From NCBI RefSeq assembly GCF_002243645.1, contig NZ_CP017704.1, positions 3,242,001 through 3,306,000 on the forward strand: DNA of 64,000 nucleotides. The letters are read 5' to 3'. The position numbers and the translations under genes are program-made. This DNA comes from Peribacillus simplex NBRC 15720 = DSM 1321. Lineage in GTDB: Bacteria; Bacillota; Bacilli; Bacillales; DSM-1321. How positions within the stretch are numbered: the first letter of the stretch is position 1; every line of letters begins with the position of its first letter. Shown piece after piece: positions 34,208-43,150 of this stretch. The notes beneath the pieces are model-generated. The model did no database searches and was not told the DNA's origin. It saw only the letters and a list, made by a program, of their open reading frames with translations.

Positions 34208-34588
34208 ATGAACGTAAATACCCGGGAACCGGTATATCTGCAAGTCGTTAGGCATTTCAAAGAACAAATAGCCATTGGTAATTTCGTGGCGGGGCAGGAA
34301 ATTCCCTCCCGAAGAGAACTGGCGGCTTCACTTAATATAAATCCCAATACCGCTCAAAAAGCGTATAAAGAAATGGAGGAACAGGGCTTGATTCATACAG
34401 AACGAAATTTCCCCAGTCAAATCACGACGAATGAAACGATTTTACAGGCTGTAAGGCAGGAATTGATTTTGGCAGCCGTCGATACGTTTGTCGATGCGAT
34501 TCGTCCGATTAATGTACCGGTTGATGAACTGCTTCGTGTGGTTAAAGAAAAATACTCGGAAGAAATAAGGGAGGAGGAAGAACAATGA
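34208..34588 (+). CDS. GntR-family (YtrA-type) repressor
   Basis: 126 residues: winged helix (PVYLQVVRHFKEQIAIGNFV ... ELAASLNINPNTAQKAYKEM) at about 8-75 and the short YtrA-type C-terminal helical part. YtrA repressors sit at the head of ABC-transporter operons that often answer cell-wall antibiotics. ATG 34208 follows AGGGGGTGG; GTG 34199 would overlap that site. ATGA overlap with the next gene. Confidence 0.85.
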   Translation: MNVNTREPVYLQVVRHFKEQIAIGNFVAGQEIPSRRELAASLNINPNTAQKAYKEMEEQGLIHTERNFPSQITTNETILQAVRQELILAAVDTFVDAIRPINVPVDELLRVVKEKYSEEIREEEEQ

Positions 34589-35271
34589 TAGAAGTAAAAA
34601 AGATCTCCAAGAATTATGGACGGAAAAAGATCTTGGATGTTGTTTCATTTACAGCCAATAAAGGGGAAGTCACTTGTCTGATCGGGATAAATGGTGTCGG
34701 TAAAACGACTACACTCAAAGCGATCATGGGGTTGACGCCATATAAAGGTGAAATCCTGATTGATGATCAAAAGATGACAAAGGACAGTTATGAAAAAATC
34801 ACCTTCATTCCGGACGCACCGACCATGCTTCCGCAAATGACCATTAAACAGGCCATGGTTTTCATGTCGGATTTCTATACCTCCTGGAATCCGGAAAGAG
34901 CTAACCAACTAATGGGGTTTTTCAAGCTTAAAGAGGAGAATCGCATTTCGGAATTGTCAAAAGGGAATACAGCTAAGCTCAACCTGATGCTTGGTTTGTC
35001 CCTTGACGTCGATTATGTACTGATGGACGAACCATTTTCGGGAATCGATATGTTTAGCCGCGAGCAAATTGCCGATGTTTTTGCGAGCCACCTAATTGAA
35101 GATAGAGGAGTCATCATCACGACCCATGAAATCGGTGATATTGAACATTTGATCGATAAGGTCATTTTATTGGATAACGGTACAGTGCTTAAAGAGTTCA
35201 ATACAGAAGAAATGCGTGAAGAGGAAGGGAAATCGGTAGTCGATGTAATGAGAGAGGTGTATCAATCATGA
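34585..35271 (+). CDS. ABC transporter ATP-binding protein, YtrB-type
   Basis: 228 residues. Walker A is GINGVGKTT, the signature is degenerate (LSKGNTAK instead of LSGGQ), and Walker B is YVLMDEPFSGID. The altered signature is usual for ATPases in YtrA-type operons. It overlaps the regulator and the permease by four bases each, so the three are coupled. Substrate unknown; drug efflux or lipid-linked detoxification is likely from context. Confidence 0.87.
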   Translation: MIEVKKISKNYGRKKILDVVSFTANKGEVTCLIGINGVGKTTTLKAIMGLTPYKGEILIDDQKMTKDSYEKITFIPDAPTMLPQMTIKQAMVFMSDFYTSWNPERANQLMGFFKLKEENRISELSKGNTAKLNLMLGLSLDVDYVLMDEPFSGIDMFSREQIADVFASHLIEDRGVIITTHEIGDIEHLIDKVILLDNGTVLKEFNTEEMREEEGKSVVDVMREVYQS

Positions 35272-36095
35272 TGCGATATATAAAACTAGTGAACTTTGAA
35301 ATCAACCGTTTCAGTAAAATCTATCTTAGCCTATTGTTGATAACCTTGGTTTCGCAATTTGCCGGAGTGATCATCGTAACGAAGAGCCTTCTTAAAGATG
35401 CCAGGGATATCATGTCGGAAGAAAGACTATCTGAAGCCGCTTATATTACCAATTATGGAAGCATTGAGTTTAGCCATATCGCCCATACCCTTTTGTTTGT
35501 AGGACCGATAGCGCTGAGTGCGGTTGCCCTTATTTTTTACATTTTCCTTATTTGGTATCGTGATTGGTTTGGAAAGAATACGTTCATTTATCGTCTATTG
35601 ATGTTGCCAACATCCAGATTATCAATCTACCTTTCAAAAGCTACGGCCATTTTCCTGATGGTATTAGGGTTGATTGCTTTCCAGATCATCATTTTACCAA
35701 TGGAAAATGCCCTATTTAATTCAAATGTGCCGGAAGCGCTCTTGAATGAAATGTCAACTTTTGCCATTGCGAAAATCAGTCCGATTTTGTCATTGATCAT
35801 CCCAAGCACGTTCACGCAATTCCTGCTTTCCTATGGCATTGGTCTTATGATCATGTCGATATTATTCACGGCGATCATGTTTGAAAGAAGTTTCCGCATA
35901 AAAGGAATCATTTTGGGCTTGGTATATTGCGGAATCGCTGCTGTGTTGTTTTTAGCTCCAGTTTTAATGGGAATCGGGAATTTCTATTTCTATCCTAATG
36001 AATTATTTGGCCTGATGCTCGCATTAGGAATCATTTTGACAGGATTATCAGTTTGGCTTGGTGCTTGGTTATTGAAAAATCGCGTTACCGTATAA
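35268..36095 (+). CDS. ABC transporter permease
   Basis: 275 residues with six membrane segments (about 17-37, 65-90, 110-140, 160-190, 195-222 and 235-265). It pairs with the ATP-binding protein encoded just upstream (ATGA overlap). It belongs loosely to the ABC-2 type. No substrate signature is visible. Confidence 0.82.
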   Translation: MMRYIKLVNFEINRFSKIYLSLLLITLVSQFAGVIIVTKSLLKDARDIMSEERLSEAAYITNYGSIEFSHIAHTLLFVGPIALSAVALIFYIFLIWYRDWFGKNTFIYRLLMLPTSRLSIYLSKATAIFLMVLGLIAFQIIILPMENALFNSNVPEALLNEMSTFAIAKISPILSLIIPSTFTQFLLSYGIGLMIMSILFTAIMFERSFRIKGIILGLVYCGIAAVLFLAPVLMGIGNFYFYPNELFGLMLALGIILTGLSVWLGAWLLKNRVTV

Positions 36096-36122
36096 CAACA
36101 ACTTTAAAGGAGAGTGAACAAG

Positions 36123-37334
36123 GTGAAACGTTATTTATGCAGCATCATTATTGGAATGGTTGTCATCTTAAGCATCGGGACCTATTATGTCAAAGTAGCT
36201 TCCTCCGCTTCCAGCCTTCCAAAGTATACGTTCAAGACACTGGAAGGCAGCGATAAAGAGCTTGATCCGGTGATCATAAATGCTTCGCTTCAAAATGGCA
36301 GTAATTTTTATGAACCATTAACAATTGAATCCAATACAACGACATATGAAAGCGAAAAGTCTTACTTGGAGAACTTAACTGGAAGACAAGACCAGCAAAT
36401 TGAAAGATTGGTAAAAGAACATCGTTCGTTTATGCGTGGTAAGGATTCCATTAGTTCTTTATATGAAGACGATGATTTTCTCGCTTACGCTTTGGTGAAT
36501 AGCGAATTTACAAAGAGAGGGAAAATGGAAGCGGAGTTTGATATCGGTTTACTGGAGAAGAAGGACGAAGAGGAAACTTCTTTCCAAATCGAACTTCCGC
36601 ATCAAGAGAGAATCATGAATGTTGATGTCAGGGATGTGCAATTGGTCCATTCAAAACTACAGGTTTTAACGATGAATGATGTGAATTCCAACAATGAGAA
36701 GCAGACAAAAGAGGTTCATCTGTATACGATCGATGTAGCCAATAAAAAAGTCTTGAGCGATAAAACCCTTGTATCTGAAACCTTTACTTACCCAGATCAA
36801 GTTGATTTTCAGATGCCAATCGATGTTGCTCCCTCCCAGCCAAACAACATGGTATTAATTTCGTCAATTAAAGGGGTAAATCATGAGGATGGTCCCTTTG
36901 AGGAAAAACTAAAAGAAAGCAAGCTTTTATCTTATAATTATGAAACGGAAAAATTAGAAACGGTTAAAAAAGAATCGCTTAGCCTTGATATGGTAGGATC
37001 AGGATATGTGGACGGGAAAAACCTTTATGTAGTTGAAACGGAATCAGATGCCTATCACCTTAAAACGTTTGACCTCAGCAGTCAAAAGCTAACGAATGAC
37101 ACGGAGCTGGATATAGCTGCTAATAAAGAAGAGCAATATACCGCTGCCTTTAAGAACGGGCGTGTGTACTTCCTATTGAACGGAATGAATCAAGAGGGCA
37201 AAACATCCAAGCCTGCCAAACTTCTGATTGCAGATATAAAGACTGGAAAGACTTTATATAAAGGTGAAGCAGTCATAAATAAAAAGAACAGCAAAAGTTT
37301 TGGACTTTTTATAGATGACTTGGAAATAAAATAA
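36123..37334 (+). CDS. Membrane-anchored extracellular protein of the GntR-ABC operon
   Basis: 403 residues: N-terminal signal anchor (YLCSIIIGMVVILSIGTYYV), then a long outer region in which strand-like segments recur (VHLYTIDVANKKVLSDK, LKTFDLSSQKLT), suggesting a beta-propeller-like fold. GTG 36123 lies ten bases after AAAGGAG; GTG 36114 is too close. It follows the permease by 27 bases and ends at a strong terminator, so it is probably the fourth gene of the operon, perhaps an accessory that senses or binds the substrate. Family not recognised. Confidence 0.65.
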   Translation: MKRYLCSIIIGMVVILSIGTYYVKVASSASSLPKYTFKTLEGSDKELDPVIINASLQNGSNFYEPLTIESNTTTYESEKSYLENLTGRQDQQIERLVKEHRSFMRGKDSISSLYEDDDFLAYALVNSEFTKRGKMEAEFDIGLLEKKDEEETSFQIELPHQERIMNVDVRDVQLVHSKLQVLTMNDVNSNNEKQTKEVHLYTIDVANKKVLSDKTLVSETFTYPDQVDFQMPIDVAPSQPNNMVLISSIKGVNHEDGPFEEKLKESKLLSYNYETEKLETVKKESLSLDMVGSGYVDGKNLYVVETESDAYHLKTFDLSSQKLTNDTELDIAANKEEQYTAAFKNGRVYFLLNGMNQEGKTSKPAKLLIADIKTGKTLYKGEAVINKKNSKSFGLFIDDLEIK

Positions 37335-37374
37335 GGACCACTATCACTATAAGCTGTCTCAAAAAGCTTTAAAT

Positions 37375-37411
37375 AAAAAAGGGATATCCCCCAATGGGAT
37401 ATCCCTTTTTT
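37375..37411. terminator. Bidirectional terminator
   Basis: AAAAAGGGATATCCC pairs with GGGATATCCCTTTTT around CCAAT, with A- and T-runs on both sides, between convergent operons. Confidence 0.9.
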
Positions 37412-37413
37412 AT

Positions 37414-38613
37414 TTAAATGGAAGCTAAGTTCGTTTTAGTTGCACGTTCCTTCTTGCCGTGCAAGAAGTAGTAAAGGACGGAGGTTGCGATGACCAAAAC
37501 GCCCAGGATGATATAAAGTGTGCTATAACCTGTTACTGGAATGATGAATCCCAGAATATAAGGGCCGAATCCAAGTCCTGCATCAAGCATGATAAAGAAG
37601 GTGGACGTTGCCATCCCCATTCGGTGAGGCGGTGTCAGTTTAACGGCAATCGCCTGCGAGCTTGATTGCATATTACCGAATCCAAGGCCAATGAGGAAAC
37701 CAGCTGCCAGTAAAGTGAAACTATTGGTTGTTATACTTAGAAGCAGCAAACCAATTCCGAAAATCATGAAAGCCGGATACATAATGAAGTTCGATCCTTT
37801 GCGGTCCATTAACGGTCCTGAGAAAGGACGTGATAATAATACGGCTACTGCGTAAACGACAAAGAAGAAGCTTGCTGTATTGACCAAATCGATTTCTATG
37901 GCATAGAAACTGATGAAAGAAAGGACGCTGGAATAACAGAATGCCAATAACAGAGTGATGATCGAGATGGGCAGTGCCTTAGGTTCAATGAAATTGGAAA
38001 GCTTGAATCCTTTGCTTTCCGTAACTTTGGCCGTCACTTTCAATGCCGGGACATATAGGAAGAATGCTGTAATCAGGGAGATCACCCCTAAAGCCAGGCA
38101 GAAACTGAAAATGACTTGGAAGCTTGTATGCTGAGCCATATACAGACCGATGAAAGGACCGATTGCCGTCGCAAGTGTTGCGCTCATGCTGTAATAGCCG
38201 ATGCCTTCTCCCTTTCTTGTTGCCGGGATGATCTGGGCGACAATCGTGCCTGTCGCAGTACTTGCCATGCCCATCGCCATACCATGGATCAGGCGGTTAA
38301 CAAGCAGGAAGCCAATTCCAAGGTCCACAAAATAAAGAAGTGTTGTCAAAGTGAAAAAGATCAAACCTATGAATAATGTTTTCTTGCGGCCGATTGAATC
38401 AATGAAACGGCCGATGAACAGACGTCCAATTAACGTCCCGATTATGAAAATACCTGATATGAGTCCGGCTTCGCTTGTAGAAGCATCCAATTCATTTACG
38501 GCATAGATGGCAAGTGTCACCATCAATAAATAAAAGATTAATGTTATGAAAAAATTAATGGAAGAAACGATGACAAAATCCTTCGTCCACAGTCTAGGTC
38601 TGGATTGTTCCAT
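37414..38613 (-). CDS. MFS-type efflux transporter
   Basis: 399 residues with 12 membrane segments. The loop-2/3 motif GRLFIGRFIDSIGRKKTLF is the major-facilitator signature, and a weaker one (RPFSGPLMDRKGSNF) marks the second half. It lies 12 bases after a marR-type gene on the same strand, a common arrangement for drug efflux pumps controlled by their own repressor. Substrate cannot be inferred. Confidence 0.85.
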   Translation of the reverse strand: MEQSRPRLWTKDFVIVSSINFFITLIFYLLMVTLAIYAVNELDASTSEAGLISGIFIIGTLIGRLFIGRFIDSIGRKKTLFIGLIFFTLTTLLYFVDLGIGFLLVNRLIHGMAMGMASTATGTIVAQIIPATRKGEGIGYYSMSATLATAIGPFIGLYMAQHTSFQVIFSFCLALGVISLITAFFLYVPALKVTAKVTESKGFKLSNFIEPKALPISIITLLLAFCYSSVLSFISFYAIEIDLVNTASFFFVVYAVAVLLSRPFSGPLMDRKGSNFIMYPAFMIFGIGLLLLSITTNSFTLLAAGFLIGLGFGNMQSSSQAIAVKLTPPHRMGMATSTFFIMLDAGLGFGPYILGFIIPVTGYSTLYIILGVLVIATSVLYYFLHGKKERATKTNLASI

Positions 38614-38625
38614 TTTATTATCTCC

Positions 38626-39054
38626 TTACTTTATAATGTTATTTCTAATTTCGCCCATGATGCGTATGGCTGCGAGTTGTTCCTCTTCAGTGATTCCTTT
38701 CAAGATATCCTGTTCGTATTGATCGATTGTCACGCGGACTTCACTGTAGACCTTTTTTCCATGCTCCGTAAGCCGCATTCTTTTTTCGCGTTTATCTTTG
38801 CTTGGCACATGCTCGACATACTCCAGCTCTTCCAAGCGGGCAATGGTCCTCGTAATCGTGGGTTTTTCCACGCTTTGGTAAGTGGCAAGCTCTACAAGCG
38901 TCGCCGAAACATAATTGGTTAAGTAATACAAAATGGACCATTGCGCTCTGTGTAAATCATGCTTGCCCAGCTGTATATTAAGATTATTTTCAAAAGGTCG
39001 GTACAGCAGTAATAATTGCTGAAAGAATTTTTGGTAAGTCTTTATCAGAAACAC
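38626..39054 (-). CDS. MarR-family regulator
   Basis: 142 residues with the winged-helix block VSATLVELATYQSVEKPTITRTIARLEELEYVEH and the wing DKREKRMRLTEHG. First gene of the pair with the MFS transporter, so it probably represses both. The start is uncertain: GTG 39054 overlaps AAGGGG, and no ATG is available nearby; an internal alternative start around 39048 is possible. Two tandem palindromes lie just upstream. Confidence 0.85.
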   Translation of the reverse strand: MFLIKTYQKFFQQLLLLYRPFENNLNIQLGKHDLHRAQWSILYYLTNYVSATLVELATYQSVEKPTITRTIARLEELEYVEHVPSKDKREKRMRLTEHGKKVYSEVRVTIDQYEQDILKGITEEEQLAAIRIMGEIRNNIIK

Positions 39055-39071
39055 CCCTTAAATTAATATAT

Positions 39072-39104
39072 AGTTACCATGAGTAACTGTTACCCTGAGT
39101 AACT
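39072..39104 (-). promoter_or_regulatory. Two tandem palindromes, likely MarR operators
   Basis: AGTTAC-CATGA-GTAACT (39072-39088) and TGTTAC-CCTGA-GTAACT (39088-39104) sit end to end with a 16-base period, 18 bases upstream of the regulator's start. Confidence 0.72.
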
Positions 39105-39212
39105 ATAATAACAAAAAAAATCCTTTCTGTCTACTCGGATTTGAATGGTTTAGTTAAATCAGGTTTTTAGTTAAAATGAATGGGAATATAGGAATAGGAG
39201 ATGATGTGAAGC

Positions 39213-39614
39213 ATGTATAAATCTATGATCGCATTGATTGCCGCAGCAACAATGCTAACTGCTTGCAATAATGACAAAGCGGATGAAAACGGGGGAAAAT
39301 CTGTGCAAACAACAGATGAAAATCAAACCCAAACTGAAAATGAAGAACAAAAACAACCCTCGCAAACAGACACTCAAACAAGTCCTAAACATGAGAAGTG
39401 GTCTTCTTTGCCCGAATATGACAAAATCATCGAGCAAATCGGCAACGAAGACTATACTTTCAATAAGGAAACGGATAACGATGGTAAACGAGTATTCCTT
39501 ATTGAACTGAACGGTGAAAAACAATATAAAACCGTTTTCGTCAAAAATACCAATCGCCTGAAAATTATCAAAATAAATGGCGGCGGAGAGGTTTATGACG
39601 AAATCTTAAAATAA
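39213..39614 (+). CDS. Small lipoprotein, unknown function
   Basis: 133 residues: signal peptide with lipobox LTAC (Cys about 18), a Gln/Thr/Glu-rich linker (about 30-60), then a small folded domain of about 70 residues (LPEYDKIIEQIGNEDY ... KTVFVKN). ATG follows GGAGATGATG. It is divergent from the marR-MFS pair. Function unknown. Confidence 0.7.
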   Translation: MYKSMIALIAAATMLTACNNDKADENGGKSVQTTDENQTQTENEEQKQPSQTDTQTSPKHEKWSSLPEYDKIIEQIGNEDYTFNKETDNDGKRVFLIELNGEKQYKTVFVKNTNRLKIIKINGGGEVYDEILK

Positions 39615-39667
39615 GTGGACCTGCGTAATATAGAGACCTTTATTGGTTTTGATAAAGGAGGCGGGGG

Positions 39668-39697
39668 AAAAAGGGCTGTAATGCAACAGCCCTTTTT
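39668..39697 (+). terminator. Terminator after the lipoprotein gene
   Basis: AAAAAGGGCTGT pairs with ACAGCCCTTTTT around a six-base loop. Confidence 0.85.
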
Positions 39698-39698
39698 G

Positions 39699-39796
39699 GT
39701 TCTGCCGACAAGCACCCATTCGCCGGCGGGGAGAATCATTATGCGGTATATTTTGAAGATCCTGATCGGATGAAGATCGAACTCGTGGCCCCCTAA
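39699..39796 (+). pseudogene. 3' remnant of a glyoxalase/VOC-family gene
   Basis: One frame reads GSADKHPFAGGENHYAVYFE and then DPDRMKIELVAP before TAA at 39794-39796. This is the usual C-terminal strand and metal-Glu block (YAVYFEDPDxxKIELVAP) of small VOC-fold proteins. No start codon or N-terminal half precedes it; the terminator hairpin lies immediately upstream. The TAA abuts the stop of the next, convergent gene. Confidence 0.7.
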
Positions 39797-40447
39797 TCAT
39801 ACGCAATAGTTGGCATAGCTATAATGGCCGTTATGTCCATCCTTACCTTCCTCAGGTTGTTCGGGTTCCGGGCCAAGTGAAAAGGCATCGATCAATATAA
39901 ATGCACCGAAAACTTGGGTCCAGCTGCCTAGTAAAAGAATTTGTTCTCCCAAACGTTGTTTTTCATTTAAAATGAAAATATTTCCGACCGATTCCAAAAA
40001 AGAGCCGGCTGCAATGAGGCTATTTCCCTTGATCTCAAAAGAGCGTGAAATGGTCTCCTCCGTCAGTGATGCCCCGAATGCTTCAAAAGCGGCACCTAGG
40101 CCTTGGATTCCACTGCCGATCGCATCCGTTCTGGTGCCCTCCTCCACTGAACCACTCAATTGCATATCTATTCCAACTGCATTTGCGATATTGCCAACAG
40201 CCTCAAGCCAAGCCCCGAATATGAAATAAGTTTCCGAACGTTCATTTTCCGGGTTCAGCATTTTCGAACGGCCGATTGCTTGCAGCGAATTTCCAACGGC
40301 TTCGATGCCATTCCCTTTGAGGACCAGGTCTTTTCCGAGGTTAGTGCCCGTTAAAGTTTGCCGGGTTTGCCCGATTGCACCTACAAGTGTGCCGATGCCA
40401 AGTAACCATGCTCCTGAATAAAGGAGGTCATCTCCATGAGTGATCAT
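39797..40447 (-). CDS. Glycine-rich six-repeat protein (DUF6944-like)
   Basis: 216 residues made of about six copies of a 30-35 residue unit: GAWLLGIGTLVGAIGQT, GNGIEAVGNSLQAIGRS, GAWLEAVGNIANAVGID, GSGIQGLGAAFEAFGAS, GNSLIAAGSFLESVGNI, GSWTQVFGAFILIDAF. The pattern is G-x-x-(I/L)-x-x-(V/I/F)-G, so each unit should form an amphipathic helix pair. I believe this is the repetitive group called DUF6944, function unknown. The tail is acidic, then His/Tyr-rich. ATG follows AAGGAGC at ten bases. Confidence 0.72.
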   Translation of the reverse strand: MITHGDDLLYSGAWLLGIGTLVGAIGQTRQTLTGTNLGKDLVLKGNGIEAVGNSLQAIGRSKMLNPENERSETYFIFGAWLEAVGNIANAVGIDMQLSGSVEEGTRTDAIGSGIQGLGAAFEAFGASLTEETISRSFEIKGNSLIAAGSFLESVGNIFILNEKQRLGEQILLLGSWTQVFGAFILIDAFSLGPEPEQPEEGKDGHNGHYSYANYCV

Positions 40448-40581
40448 ATCTCAAACGCTCCTTAAAAGTGGTTACATTATATTATTCAGGAAACAGTGTT
40501 TGTTTACATATGGCTTTAACACCGGGAATTTGGTTGAAAATTAACCACTTATTGGTATAATGACAGCTGGAGGAGATGATA

Positions 40582-41061
40582 TTGACTTTTAACAAATTTT
40601 TGCAAATGATTATCGCTGCACTTTTCTTAATGGTTTTTACGTTTTGTACCTGGTATGAAGGCAGTGAAATTCTGGATAGACCTTGGGAATGGGGGTATTC
40701 CACGCATTTCACACAAGTTAATGCTGATCAGGCGATGGATACAGATGATATTTCGAATTTCGATTATTTGGTTTATGCCGCAAAATTCAAACCGTTATTT
40801 CCATTTCTGATGGTCCTCGCAGCATCATATTTAATCATACTTACGGGATATATCCTATTCAAAAGAAGTATTAAAAAAATGGCACTATTCTTGTTGGGAC
40901 TGGGTATCCTTTTTCTGCTTTCAAGTGGTTTTGTATCCAATTCCCCGACTGTTGGAGGAAATATCTTTCAATCATTTTTTCTGATAGGCGGAATGATAGC
41001 CATATTAAGTGCAGCTCTATATTATTTCAGGATACCAACAGGATTCCATACTGAAATTTAA
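40582..41061 (+). CDS. DUF4306-type four-helix membrane protein (YjdJ-like)
   Basis: 159 residues with membrane segments at about 5-25, 70-92, 98-118 and 128-148. The loop WYEGSEILDRPWEWGYSTHF is typical of the YjdJ/DUF4306 group, whose role is unknown. TTG 40582 lies six bases after AGGAG; ATG 40576 directly abuts that site. Divergent from the DUF6944-like gene; a terminator follows. Confidence 0.72.
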   Translation: MTFNKFLQMIIAALFLMVFTFCTWYEGSEILDRPWEWGYSTHFTQVNADQAMDTDDISNFDYLVYAAKFKPLFPFLMVLAASYLIILTGYILFKRSIKKMALFLLGLGILFLLSSGFVSNSPTVGGNIFQSFFLIGGMIAILSAALYYFRIPTGFHTEI

Positions 41062-41068
41062 AGTCACA

Positions 41069-41094
41069 AGGCTGCCGATGAGGCAGCTTTTTTT
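41069..41094 (+). terminator. Terminator after the DUF4306 gene
   Basis: GCTGCC pairs with GGCAGC around GATGA, followed by seven T. Bases 41095-41358 hold only a plausible leader for the next gene. Confidence 0.82.
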
Positions 41095-41358
41095 GTAAAG
41101 TGATGATTGTAATTGACACAAAAGAACGAAAAATAATAGTCATTTTCGCGAAATTCTTAGATTGAACTTCACTGGAATTTAGTTTATATTTAAGCCGAAA
41201 TTGAGTACCAGTTGCTATATTACCAAAGGTGGACCCTTATCGGTTCAATGCACGCACCTTTCAAATAAAGGGATATGCTGTTAAAAGCAAAACGTCCAGT
41301 TTCCTGTAAAGAAGTGTGATGCAGATGGGAAAAAGAAATAAAGCGAAAAGGTGATAAT

Positions 41359-42006
41359 ATGTCAGGCAAAATCAAAATTGAACAGCCAAAGATCCCCCAA
41401 GACTTAACTCAAGCTAACTTTCAGGAAATATATTATCAAGATGAGCCTTATCTTGATTCCTGTATCATAACCAATTGCACGATCGATAGAGAAAAGATGG
41501 ACAAAATCGTATTATCACAGGTTGTTTTTAAAAATGTGACATTCAGCGATGTATCTTTCAGGAATATCGAGCTGACGGATGTCATTTTTGATCATTGCGA
41601 TTTGACGAATGCCGATTTCATGGGTGGCTCGATTCATCGGGTGGAATTCAAAGAATCCAAACTTTTAGGCATTAACCTGTCTGACGCAAGTTTAGGGAAT
41701 GTCTCCTTTGAGAAATGCAACTTGAATTTAAGTGCTTTTGGTTATTCCAGTTTAAAGCAAGTGAAGTTCGATCATTGCTCATTGGAAAGTGCTGATTATT
41801 ATGAGTGTAAATTCATCAAAGTGAAGTTCGAAACATGTAGGTTAAATGAAGTGAACTTTTCCCGGACACCGCTCAAAGGAATTGATATTAGCAGTTCTAC
41901 ATTTCAAAGGCTTACCGTATCCATGGAAGATTTAAATGGATGCGAAGTTTCCCCGGACCAAGCGATAGTCTTTGCAGCCATGCTTGGACTGAAAATTAAA
42001 GAGTGA
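41359..42006 (+). CDS. Pentapeptide-repeat protein (Qnr/McbG-like fold)
   Basis: 215 residues with about 25 pentapeptide units of type A(D/N)LxX, here often (V/A)xFxx: LTDVIFDHCDLTNADFMGG, VSFEKCNLNLSAFGYSSLKQ, VNFSRTPLKGIDISSSTF. They should form a right-handed beta-helix. The C-terminal helix block SPDQAIVFAAMLGLKIKE resembles that of Qnr-type proteins that bind DNA gyrase. Protection from gyrase inhibitors is a possibility only. Start follows AAAAGGTGATA. Confidence 0.82.
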   Translation: MSGKIKIEQPKIPQDLTQANFQEIYYQDEPYLDSCIITNCTIDREKMDKIVLSQVVFKNVTFSDVSFRNIELTDVIFDHCDLTNADFMGGSIHRVEFKESKLLGINLSDASLGNVSFEKCNLNLSAFGYSSLKQVKFDHCSLESADYYECKFIKVKFETCRLNEVNFSRTPLKGIDISSSTFQRLTVSMEDLNGCEVSPDQAIVFAAMLGLKIKE

Positions 42007-42098
42007 ACCTTTTAAGATGAAAAGAATGACCTAATGGAGAGTAAACTGCGCTGGCGGAGAGATCTTCCAATAAAGCTGCCATTACTATAAGAAAACGA

Positions 42099-42125
42099 GG
42101 GGCCACCGATTAGGTGGCCCTTTTT
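42099..42125 (+). terminator. Terminator after the pentapeptide-repeat gene
   Basis: GGGCCACC pairs with GGTGGCCC around GATTA, followed by five T. Confidence 0.82.
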
Positions 42126-42288
42126 GAGTTGGTTTGTAGCTAATTAAGGGAAGTTTTGTTGGGGTTTTGTGGTAAAAACAGGCGAGGTGAATATGAATAT
42201 ATAGATTTTGAGGAGTAGGAATGTTTGCACAAATACAGGATTACTTTACAATATTTGTTAGGTGGATTGAGATAAGGGGGATTGAACG

Positions 42289-42975
42289 TTGATTATCAAT
42301 AAGGTCACTTTGTATAGTCATGCATGGAATGAAATGCGGAATTTTTATGTTGATGTGCTAGGCTTTGAGTTAATATCGCAAACTGATGATGGTTTTGAAA
42401 TGAAGGCAGGGGAAAGTGTGCTAGAAATCAAAAAATATCATCACCAAGAAAAGCCTTTTTATCATTTTGCCATGAACATACCGACCAATTTATTTACTTT
42501 GGCAAAAGCATGGGCGAAATCAAAAGTGGAATTGACTAGGGAAGATGATGAGGACGAAGTTTTTTTCAGCTATTCAGATGCACATGCTTTTTATTTTTTA
42601 GACCCATCAGGCAACATTGTCGAGTTCATATCGAGATATTCCGTATCACCCACATCCGAGGCTGAGTCTTTTTCAGTCCAAGACGTCCTGTGCATTAGTG
42701 AAATAAACATTACGACAGATGAAGTGAGGGTTTTGGGAAATCAGTTGATCAGTAATGGTGTACCTGTAAGGAGTGGTGAGGCGATAAGTGAAGATGGATT
42801 GAATTTCATGGGGGAACATGAAGCAGGTGCGTTTTTACTTTTAGGTCCAAGGAAACGGCGTTGGATTTTCTCGGATAAGGTGTCGGAAATCTTTCCGCTT
42901 TCGCTAGTCATAAATCAGCAACTAGATATTTCATTGGATGGCGAAGGATTAATGGAATTGAAAAAAGTGGAATGA
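42289..42975 (+). CDS. Two-module VOC (glyoxalase/bleomycin-resistance) protein
   Basis: 228 residues with two halves of the vicinal-oxygen-chelate fold: about 1-118 (KVTLYSHAWNEMRNFYVDVLGFEL ... YFLDPSGNIVEFISRY) and 130-225. The first half has the standard strand order and metal-Glu region; the second is more diverged. Start is TTG 42289 after AAGGGGG. Substrate unknown. Downstream bases up to the zinc-ribbon gene contain no supported gene. Confidence 0.78.
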   Translation: MIINKVTLYSHAWNEMRNFYVDVLGFELISQTDDGFEMKAGESVLEIKKYHHQEKPFYHFAMNIPTNLFTLAKAWAKSKVELTREDDEDEVFFSYSDAHAFYFLDPSGNIVEFISRYSVSPTSEAESFSVQDVLCISEINITTDEVRVLGNQLISNGVPVRSGEAISEDGLNFMGEHEAGAFLLLGPRKRRWIFSDKVSEIFPLSLVINQQLDISLDGEGLMELKKVE

Positions 42976-43119
42976 TATAGATTTATATTTTGGTAATAAA
43001 ATTCATAAGACCGATTCAATCATGAAAGCGAACGCAGAAGCAGGGCTGCCTGCCATTATGTATCTCAAACCACGATTTAATCTCATTACTGATGCAAGTC
43101 ATATGATAATAAGCTTGTT

Positions 43120-43150
43120 ACTCCTAATATATAATTAGGAGTTTCACTTT
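43120..43150. other. Palindromic hairpin in a gene-poor stretch
   Basis: ACTCCTAAT and ATTAGGAGT pair around ATATA, followed by TTCACTTTTTTT. It could terminate transcription from the left. The surrounding 42976-43329 shows no gene. Confidence 0.5.
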
